Assembly (NCBI GenBank): GCA_963712905.1
Contig: CAVQJU010000008.1
Coordinates: forward strand, 124,001-188,000
Direction: 5' to 3'
DNA: 64,000 bases
Source: CAVQJU01 sp963712905
Lineage (GTDB): Bacteria; Acidobacteriota; Vicinamibacteria; Vicinamibacterales; CAVVIG01
Made by a program: the position numbers and the translations under genes. The notes beneath the pieces are model-generated. The model ran no database searches. It worked only from the letters and a program-made list of their open reading frames with translations, and had not been told where the DNA came from. Shown one piece after another: positions 57,060 to 64,000 of this stretch (position 1 is its first letter; each line of letters starts with the position of its first letter).

Positions 57060-60000
57060 ATGTCTGACCTCTCGGAACGAATCGCGAAGCTTTCACCCGA
57101 AAAGCGCGCCGTGCTCGCCAGGCGGCTGCAGGCGTCGGCCGACGCGTCGCGGCCGCCGGCGCCGGAGCCGATTGCCATCGTCGGCATGGGCTGTCGCTTT
57201 CCTGGCGCAGAGAGCCCCGAGGCGTTCTGGCGGTTGCTCGAAGATCGTGGTGACGCGATTCGCGAGGTGCCCGCGGATCGCTGGGATGGTCAGGGACTCT
57301 ACGATCCGAATCCGGACGCGTCGGGCAAGATCGCGACGCGTTGGGGCGGCTTTCTGGATCGGGTCGACGAGTTCGACGCGTACTTCTTCGGCATCTCGCC
57401 GAGAGAAGCCACGCGGATGGATCCGCAGCAGCGTCTGCTCCTCGAAGTCGCGTGGGAGGCGTTCGAGGACGCCGGGCAGACGGTCGAGCGGCTCGGCGGC
57501 AGCCAGACGGGCGTCTTCGTCGGCCTCCACAGCCACAGCAGCGATTACTTCTGGCTGCAGTTCGACGATCTGACGTGCATGGACGCCTTTACCGGGCCGG
57601 GGACGGCTCACAACATCGCCTCGGGACGGCTCTCGTATTTCTTCGATCTGCAGGGCCCCAACCTCGTCGTCGACACGGCCTGTTCCTCCTCGCTCGTGGC
57701 GGTCCACCTCGCGTGCCAGAGCCTGCGCGCCGGCGAATGCTCCATGGCGCTCGCTGCCGGCGCGAACCTGATGCTCACGCCGCTGTGGACGCTGCCGCTG
57801 TCGCGGATGCGCATGCTGGCCGCGGACGGCCGCTGCAAGACCTTCGACGCGAAAGCCGATGGGATGGTGCGCAGCGAAGGGTGCGGCGCTGTCGTGCTCA
57901 AACGCCTGTCCACCGCTGTGGCCGACGGCGATCGGATTCTTGCGGTGATCCGTGGATCGGCCGTCAACCAGGACGGCCGCACCAACGGCATCACGGCGCC
58001 CAACGGCCTGTCGCAGCGGGCGCTCCTGCAGCAGGCGCTGCGAAATGCGGGGGTGACGGCGGACCAGATCTCCCATGTCGAAACCCACGGCACGGGTACA
58101 GCACTGGGCGATCCCATCGAGGTCGAGGCTCTGGCCGAAATTCTCGGGCAGCCCCGGGCCGAATCTGGAATGTGCTACCTGGGTGCCGCGAAGACGAACA
58201 TCGGACACCTCGAAGGAGCGGCAGGCATCGCAGGGCTAATCAAAGTGATTCTGTCCCTCCGGCACGAGACGATTCCTCCACTCGCGCATTTCACGACACT
58301 CAACCCGCACATTTCGCTCGAAGGCACGCGGTTTGTGGTTCCGACCGCCCCACATGCCTGGTCGACCGGCGGGGCCCGTCGTCTGGCCGGCATCAGTTCC
58401 TTCGGATGGTCGGGAACCAACGCGCATGTGATCGTCGAAGAGGCAGCTCCGCTGTCCGCAGCCGGTCGCGATGACGAGAGTGTAGGAGCCAGAGCGTATC
58501 TGCTGCCAATCTCCGCGCGCAGCGCGCCGGCGCTCGTCGCCCTGGCGGGACGGTATCGCGATCTCCTGGGTTCGGCCGACCGAGATTCGGCCCGGCTCGA
58601 GGACATGTGCTTCACGGCGAGCACCCGTCGCAGCCATCACGAGCACCGCGCGGCTGTCATCGGCAGTTCATCGCGCGAGATTGCCGATGCGCTGGACGCG
58701 CTCGTGGCCGGCGAACCCCGCCGCGGTTCGTCCATCGGCCAGCTTCGGCCCGGCGGAAATGCATCGGCGGTGTACGTGTTCTGCGGCCAGGGACCGCAAT
58801 GGCTGGGCATGGGCCGCGAGTTGCTGCGAGAGGAGCCGGCCTTCAAGGAGGCGGTCGCTCGTTGCGACGAAGAAATTCGGACGCTGGCGGGATGGTCGCC
58901 CCTCGACGAGCTGGCGGCTGAGGAAAATCGGTCGCGGCTCGATCAAACCGAGTTCGCCCAGCCGGTGTTGTTCACGCTGCAAGTCGGGCTTGCGGCACTG
59001 TGGGCCTCCTGGGGTGTGACGCCTTCCGCTGTCGTCGGGCACAGCGTCGGTGAAGTCGCCGCGGCGTACGTGGCCGGAGCATTGACTCTCGCCGACGCCA
59101 TCCGCATCGTCGTCTATCGCGGCCGAATCATGCAGCAGGCGACAGGCCGCGGGAAAATGGCGGTCGTGGAACTGCCGGTGCGTGAAGTCGAACGCGCCCT
59201 GGCCGCTTTCGCCGGACGGATCTCCATCGCGGCAGTAAACGCTCCATCGTCAACCGTCGTGTCGGGCGAGCCGTCCGCGATTGACGAGCTCGTCCGCTCG
59301 TTGAACGAGCAACAGGTTCTCGTTCGGCCGATTCCGGTGAATTACGCCTTCCACAGTTACCAGATGGAGCCCTGCGCGCGGGAACTGACCGCCGCGCTCG
59401 CCGGCCTGTCGCCGGCTGCGCTGCGCGTGCCGATGTTCTCAACCGTTACCGGCCGCGTGTGCAGCGGGCCCGATCTCGACGCGAGCTACTGGGGACGGAA
59501 TGTCGGGCAGCGTGTACGCTTCGCTGACGCGATCGGCGGGCTGGCCGCGGGCGATCCCAGGGCATTTCTCGAAATCGGCCCCCACCCGGTGCTGACGAGT
59601 GCGATCTCGCAGTGCCTCGGTGAGCGGACCCCTCACAGCATCCACCATTCGCTTCAACGCAACAACCCTGAGCGGACATCGCTCCTCTCTGCTCTTGGCG
59701 GTTTGTACGCGGCAGGCTGTCAGGTTGATTGGAGCCCGCTGTTCAGCGCGTCGGCCCGTTGTGCGCAGCTGCCGAGCTATCCATGGCAGCGCGAGCGATA
59801 TTGGATTCCGCGCGGGCGTGGAAGGTCGCTGGGCGAGCAGCTGTCTGGAGGCGCTTCGCGGAGCAGCGAGACGGACCGCTCAGCCGACGCCACGGAGCAA
59901 AGCCTGAAGGACTGGTTCTACACGATCGAGTGGCATCCGGCTCCTGCCCGGGCGGCAATCGAGCATGCTTCGGGATCGGAGCCTGCCGGTGGCACGTGGG

Positions 60001-61817
60001 TCATCTTCTCGGATCGCGACGGGCTCGGCGTTCGACTTGCCGCTCGTCTCGAAAGCCGGGGCGAGAAGGCGGTCCTGCTGGACGGTGACGATCCCGCGGA
60101 GTTCGAGCGCCTGCGGACGATGCTGAGTCGCGATGTGACGTCTCCAGTGCGGGGCATCATTCACCTTCGGAGCCTCGACTCGACGTCGTTGTCAACCGGG
60201 CCAACCGGGCCAACGCTCGAATCCGACCAGCATCGCAATTGCGGGAGCGTGCTGCACCTCATCAAAGCGATGGCCGCGGCGCGCTCCGCGTCGGCGCCTC
60301 GCCTCTGGCTGGTGACCCGGGGCGCTCAGGCGGTCAAGGACGCTGAAGCAGTCGCCGTCGCCCAGGCTCCGTTGTGGGGGCTCGCACGAGCACTCACGCT
60401 CGAGCTGCCGGAAATTCCTTGCGCTCGAGTGGATCTGGATCCGTCCGCAGGCTCGGACGATGTCGACGTGCTGCTCACGGAAATGCGGGCCGCCGGCGAA
60501 GACCAGGTCGCTTATCGCGGCGCCGCTCGATACGTCGCGCGGTTACAGCGTTTATCGCCTACGGCGCCACAGACCTTTGCCTTCAAGGCTGACGCGACTT
60601 ACCTGATCACCGGCGGTCTGGGCGCGCTCGGCCTGCACGTGGCTCGCTGGATGGTGGATCGTGGCGCCCGGTCCCTGGTGCTCTCCGGCCGCAGGGGTAC
60701 GGAAGGGGCGGCGAAGCCGGCGTTGGATCAACTAAGAGCCGCGGGAGCACGTGTCATCGTGGCGCGGGCAGATATGGCGCGCCGAGAAGACGTGCAGCGC
60801 CTGTTGTCGGAAATCCCGGCTTCTCATCCGCTCCGGGGGATCGTGCACGCGGCGGGCGTACTCGACGACGGAGTTCTGTTGCAGCAGGACTGGGAACGGT
60901 TCGCCCGCGTGATGGCGCCGAAGATCTCGGGATCCTGGAACCTCCACAGCCTGACGCTGGATCTGCCGCTCGATTTCTTCGTCTTGTTCTCGTCGGCGTC
61001 CTCCGTCCTCGGCTCGCCCGGCCAGGCCAACTACGCCGCAGCGAACGCCTTCATGGATGCGATGGCACACATGCGCCGCTCGCAGGGCCTTCCGGCGCTC
61101 AGCGTCAACTGGGGCGCCTGGAGCGTGTCGGGCATGGCGGCGACGCTCGATGAACGCGACCAGCGGCGCTGGGCAGAGCGTGGTCTCGTGGCGATGTCAC
61201 CAGCCGATGCGCTCGCATGCCTTGGAGACCTCCTTGACGCTCGCTCGACACAGGCGGCCGTCTTGCCGATGGACTGGCAGCGCTATTGCGGGCAGTTTCC
61301 CGGTGCTTCGGCGCCTGCGTTCTTGTCACGGGTCGTTGAAAGCGAATCGTCCGCGGACGCTCTTCCCGTGTCAGCTGCCGCCCGGCTTCGCGCCGAGCTC
61401 GAGGGTGCGGCGCCGCGAAAACGTCTCGACCTCCTGATGGATCACGTGCGCGATCACGCCCTGCACGTCCTGGGCCTGCCTCCGACGTTCGCGCTCGACA
61501 ATCAGCAGGGGCTGAGGGACGTCGGCCTCGACTCGTTGCTCGCGCTGGAACTGCGGAAGCGGTTGCAATCGGCGGTGGAGTGCCCGCTGCCGGCGACGCT
61601 CGCGTTTGATTACCCGACCGTCGCGGACCTGGCGAGGTATCTCGCCAAGGACGTGCTGGCGCTCGAGCTCACGACGCCCCCCGAGCAGCCTGCGCCGGAG
61701 AGCACAGCCCGCCAGTCGGCGCTCGAGGAAATCGATGAATTGTCGGATGAGATGGCAGAAGCGCTTTTGAACGCGGAACTCTCGGGCGTCCGCGGTGACG
61801 CTGGCGAGCGGAACTGA
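57060..61817 (+). CDS. Type I modular PKS: KS-AT-KR-ACP
   Basis: 1585 residues. Short N-terminal docking helix (LSERIAKLSPEKRAVLARRLQ), ketosynthase (Cys about 208, HGTGT, NIGHLEG), acyltransferase (GHSVGE, Ser about 662; NYAFHSYQM resembles the malonyl-type HAFH motif), a structural pseudo-KR half (about 950-1170), ketoreductase (TGGLGALG near 1183; LDD motif in GVLDDGVL) and ACP (GLDSLL, Ser about 1492). No dehydratase, so the module leaves a beta-hydroxyl. The tail LEEIDELSDEMAEALL matches the previous protein's tail and faces the next PKS. Starts 22 bp after the first PKS. Confidence 0.95.
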   Translation: MSDLSERIAKLSPEKRAVLARRLQASADASRPPAPEPIAIVGMGCRFPGAESPEAFWRLLEDRGDAIREVPADRWDGQGLYDPNPDASGKIATRWGGFLDRVDEFDAYFFGISPREATRMDPQQRLLLEVAWEAFEDAGQTVERLGGSQTGVFVGLHSHSSDYFWLQFDDLTCMDAFTGPGTAHNIASGRLSYFFDLQGPNLVVDTACSSSLVAVHLACQSLRAGECSMALAAGANLMLTPLWTLPLSRMRMLAADGRCKTFDAKADGMVRSEGCGAVVLKRLSTAVADGDRILAVIRGSAVNQDGRTNGITAPNGLSQRALLQQALRNAGVTADQISHVETHGTGTALGDPIEVEALAEILGQPRAESGMCYLGAAKTNIGHLEGAAGIAGLIKVILSLRHETIPPLAHFTTLNPHISLEGTRFVVPTAPHAWSTGGARRLAGISSFGWSGTNAHVIVEEAAPLSAAGRDDESVGARAYLLPISARSAPALVALAGRYRDLLGSADRDSARLEDMCFTASTRRSHHEHRAAVIGSSSREIADALDALVAGEPRRGSSIGQLRPGGNASAVYVFCGQGPQWLGMGRELLREEPAFKEAVARCDEEIRTLAGWSPLDELAAEENRSRLDQTEFAQPVLFTLQVGLAALWASWGVTPSAVVGHSVGEVAAAYVAGALTLADAIRIVVYRGRIMQQATGRGKMAVVELPVREVERALAAFAGRISIAAVNAPSSTVVSGEPSAIDELVRSLNEQQVLVRPIPVNYAFHSYQMEPCARELTAALAGLSPAALRVPMFSTVTGRVCSGPDLDASYWGRNVGQRVRFADAIGGLAAGDPRAFLEIGPHPVLTSAISQCLGERTPHSIHHSLQRNNPERTSLLSALGGLYAAGCQVDWSPLFSASARCAQLPSYPWQRERYWIPRGRGRSLGEQLSGGASRSSETDRSADATEQSLKDWFYTIEWHPAPARAAIEHASGSEPAGGTWVIFSDRDGLGVRLAARLESRGEKAVLLDGDDPAEFERLRTMLSRDVTSPVRGIIHLRSLDSTSLSTGPTGPTLESDQHRNCGSVLHLIKAMAAARSASAPRLWLVTRGAQAVKDAEAVAVAQAPLWGLARALTLELPEIPCARVDLDPSAGSDDVDVLLTEMRAAGEDQVAYRGAARYVARLQRLSPTAPQTFAFKADATYLITGGLGALGLHVARWMVDRGARSLVLSGRRGTEGAAKPALDQLRAAGARVIVARADMARREDVQRLLSEIPASHPLRGIVHAAGVLDDGVLLQQDWERFARVMAPKISGSWNLHSLTLDLPLDFFVLFSSASSVLGSPGQANYAAANAFMDAMAHMRRSQGLPALSVNWGAWSVSGMAATLDERDQRRWAERGLVAMSPADALACLGDLLDARSTQAAVLPMDWQRYCGQFPGASAPAFLSRVVESESSADALPVSAAARLRAELEGAAPRKRLDLLMDHVRDHALHVLGLPPTFALDNQQGLRDVGLDSLLALELRKRLQSAVECPLPATLAFDYPTVADLARYLAKDVLALELTTPPEQPAPESTARQSALEEIDELSDEMAEALLNAELSGVRGDAGERN

Positions 61818-61818
61818 G

Positions 61819-64000
61819 ATGGCGAGCGAATCCGAACGCCTCGAGCAACTGTCGCCCGTGAAGCGGGCGCTGGTCGAAGTGCGCGAGATGCGCGCGAAGC
61901 TCGATGCGATCGAGAAGGCCAGGATCGAGCCAATCGCCGTCGTGGGGCTTGGCGCGCGCCTGCCCGGATCGGTCTCGACCGCCGATGCGTTCTGGCGGCT
62001 GTTGCACGACGGACGCGACGCCATCAGCGAGATCCCATCAGCCAGATGGGACGTCGACGCTTTTTACGATCCCGATCCGGACGCGCCGGGAAAAATGTAC
62101 GCGCGCCGCGGCGGGTTCATCGACGGCGTCGATCTCTTCGATCCGCACTTCTTCGGCATCTCACCGCGGGAAGCCGCGAGCCTGGATCCGCAGCAGCGGC
62201 TGCTGCTCGAAGTGAGCTGGGAAGCACTCGAACACGCCGGCATACCGGCGGCCGCGCTCTCCGGCAGTCAGACGGGTGTGTTCGTCGGCGTAACAAACAA
62301 CGATTACTACCGGCTGCTGTTCACCAACGTGCCGGACATCGATGCGTATTACGCATCCGGCACCAGTTGCAGCGCCGCCGCCGGACGGCTCTCATACGCC
62401 CTGGGCTTCCGGGGGCCGAGTCTGGCGGTCGATACGGCGTGCTCGTCGTCGCTCGTCGCCATACACCTGGCCTGCCAGAGCCTTCGGGCGAACGAGTGCG
62501 ACCGCGCGCTCGCCGGCGGCGTCAACCTCATTCTGTCGCCGGAGTTGAACATCGCCTGCTCGAAGGCGCGAATGCTCGCGCCCGACGGCGCGTGTAAGAC
62601 GTTCGATGCGAGCGCCGACGGCTACGTGCGATCGGAAGGCTGCGGGATCCTGGTATTGAAGCGGCTCTCGCAGGCCGTCCGGGACGGCGATCGGATTCTG
62701 GCGCTGATTCGTGGTACCGCCGTCAATCAGGATGGCCGGAGCAGCGGCTTGACCGTGCCCTACGGTCCGTCGCAGGAAGCGGTGATCCGCGCGGCCCTCG
62801 CAAACGGCGGCGTTTCGCCCGACGAAGTCAGTTACGTCGAAGCACATGGTACCGGTACTGCTTTGGGCGATCCGATCGAGCTGCAGGCGCTCGCGTCCGT
62901 GTACTGCCGCGGACGCTCGAGTGATGCGCCGTTGGTCGTCGGCTCCGTCAAGACGAACATCGGGCACCTGGAATCTGCCGCGGGGGTCGCCGGGCTCATC
63001 AAGGTCATCCTGTCGTTCGAGCACCAGGAGATTCCGGCTCACCTCCACTATCGGGCAGGGAATCCGCATTTCGCCTGGGAGACGACGCCGATCGTCGTGC
63101 CGCCGCAGGCGATGCCGTGGGCCGCTCAGGACGGCCGGCCCCGCCGGGCCGGCGTCAGCTCGTTCGGCTTCAGCGGCACCAACGCGCACGTCGTGCTGGA
63201 AGAAGCGCCGCCGGAGCTGAAGGAGGCGGGCGGTGACGATCGTCCGATTCACGTCGTCGCGTTGTCGGCAAGGTCCGAAGCGGCGCTGCGGCAACTCGCC
63301 GACCGCTACGAAGGAGAACTGCGCGAGCGGCCGGGCATTGCGCTCGGCGACGTCGCGTTCACGGCGAACACCGGCCGGTCGCACTTCGGCCATCGCCTTG
63401 CGGTCGTGGCAGACTCTGCCGCGCAGGCCCGGGCGGGACTGCAGGCCTTTCAGCGCGGCGAAGAGCATCCGTCCATCCACTCCGGAGAAGCCGCGACGGG
63501 CAGCGGGCGCGAGATTGCGTTCCTCTTCACCGGACAGGGCGCGCAATTCCCCGGCATGGGCCGCCGTCTCTTCGACACGCACGCGGCATTCCGCGCGACG
63601 CTGCTTCGATGTGAAGAGCTGTTGCGGCCGTATCTCGATCGCCCGTTGCTCTCGGTCATGCACGCCGAGCCCGGCGATCCGCTGCTCGATCGGACGTCTT
63701 ACACCCAGCCCGCGCTGTTCGCGCTCGAGTACGCCCTCGCCGAGCTCTGGAGATCGTGGGGAGTCGAGCCGGCCGCCCTGATGGGACACAGCCTCGGCGA
63801 GGATGTGGCCGCCTGCGTGGCGGGCGTGTTCACGCTGGAAGACGGCCTGAAACTGATCGCCGCGCGCGGGCGCCTCATGCAGGCGCTCGCTGACGATGGC
63901 GAGATGGCGGCCGTGTTCACCGACGAGGATCGCGTCCGCGCGGCGCTGGCCCGATATCGTGGCGACGTGTCGATCGCGGCCGTCAACGGCCCCAACAGCA
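61819..64000 (+). CDS. Type I modular PKS, KS-AT..., 3' end outside window
   Basis: At least 727 codons, open to the window edge. ATG 61819 comes one base after the preceding stop. N-terminal docking helix (ERLEQLSPVKRALVEVREMR), ketosynthase (Cys about 208 in TACSSS, HGTGT, NIGHLES) and the start of an acyltransferase (FTGQGAQFPGMG; GHSLGED, Ser about 658; TSYTQP typical of malonyl-type enzymes). The sequence stops in the acyltransferase, before the specificity motif is seen. Reductive domains and ACP are not visible. Confidence 0.93.
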   Translation, partial: MASESERLEQLSPVKRALVEVREMRAKLDAIEKARIEPIAVVGLGARLPGSVSTADAFWRLLHDGRDAISEIPSARWDVDAFYDPDPDAPGKMYARRGGFIDGVDLFDPHFFGISPREAASLDPQQRLLLEVSWEALEHAGIPAAALSGSQTGVFVGVTNNDYYRLLFTNVPDIDAYYASGTSCSAAAGRLSYALGFRGPSLAVDTACSSSLVAIHLACQSLRANECDRALAGGVNLILSPELNIACSKARMLAPDGACKTFDASADGYVRSEGCGILVLKRLSQAVRDGDRILALIRGTAVNQDGRSSGLTVPYGPSQEAVIRAALANGGVSPDEVSYVEAHGTGTALGDPIELQALASVYCRGRSSDAPLVVGSVKTNIGHLESAAGVAGLIKVILSFEHQEIPAHLHYRAGNPHFAWETTPIVVPPQAMPWAAQDGRPRRAGVSSFGFSGTNAHVVLEEAPPELKEAGGDDRPIHVVALSARSEAALRQLADRYEGELRERPGIALGDVAFTANTGRSHFGHRLAVVADSAAQARAGLQAFQRGEEHPSIHSGEAATGSGREIAFLFTGQGAQFPGMGRRLFDTHAAFRATLLRCEELLRPYLDRPLLSVMHAEPGDPLLDRTSYTQPALFALEYALAELWRSWGVEPAALMGHSLGEDVAACVAGVFTLEDGLKLIAARGRLMQALADDGEMAAVFTDEDRVRAALARYRGDVSIAAVNGPNS

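Overview
This window is a GC-rich, densely coding stretch (about two thirds G+C by eye) from a Gram-negative bacterium. Two outer-membrane polysaccharide-export genes, a bacterial tyrosine kinase and many secreted beta-helix proteins support that. The gene mix would suit Acidobacteriota (Vicinamibacteria-like) or a myxobacterium, but the sequence alone does not settle the taxon. It holds a hybrid NRPS/PKS natural-product cluster physically interleaved with an exopolysaccharide (EPS) locus.

Layout: (1) 1-17.6 kb is one translationally coupled operon, with 4-bp ATGA/GTGA overlaps at every visible junction: an NRPS cut by the window edge (C-A-T-E-C-T), a KS-AT(degenerate)-ACP-aminotransferase protein, an NRPS (C-A-T), a separate thioesterase with a TubC-like docking domain and a catalytic cysteine, a JmjC/cupin-8 oxygenase and a polytopic membrane protein. 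(2) 18.0-25.1 kb is an EPS export operon headed by a sigma-54 activator: Wza-like protein, outer-membrane barrel (frameshifted), Wzz/GumC-like protein, ExeA-type ATPase and BY-kinase. (3) 25.3-38.8 kb holds two tandem paralogous secreted beta-helix proteins, membrane proteins, two GT4 glycosyltransferases, a frameshifted methyltransferase, a third beta-helix protein, small accessory proteins and a polysaccharide deacetylase. (4) 38.9-42.4 kb has the assembly-line helpers (type II thioesterase, Sfp-type PPTase, MbtH-like protein) directly followed by a Wzy/O-antigen-ligase-like protein. (5) 42.5-50.3 kb has tailoring or decoration genes: sulfotransferase, acyltransferase-3, a HAF-repeat-like secreted protein, GT1 glycosyltransferase, two methyltransferases and a PhyH-type dioxygenase. 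(6) 50.5-64 kb is a run of type I modular PKSs (KS-AT-DH*-ER-KR-ACP, then KS-AT-KR-ACP, then KS-AT... cut by the window end) with matching C- and N-terminal docking segments.

How it may work together (inference): the PKSs at 50-64 kb may build an acyl chain that is passed on to the NRPS proteins at 0-14 kb. Both visible adenylation domains carry a threonine-type specificity code. The first Thr is followed by an epimerase, the PKS-aminotransferase would install a beta-amino acid, and the last module adds Thr before release by the Cys-thioesterase. The PPTase, MbtH-like and TE-II genes service the line.

The most notable non-coding signal is a bipartite element, GACAARAG-N4-CC-N8-GACT. It occurs with exactly the same internal spacing upstream of four transcription units, plus one degenerate copy. 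At three intact sites and the degenerate one it lies 81-83 bp upstream of a sigma-54-like core (TGGCSCGYWTCTTGWK). This ties the PKS operon, the TE-II/PPTase/MbtH/Wzy operon, the sulfotransferase operon and a secreted protein into one probable regulon, possibly controlled by the sigma-54 activator at 18.07 kb.
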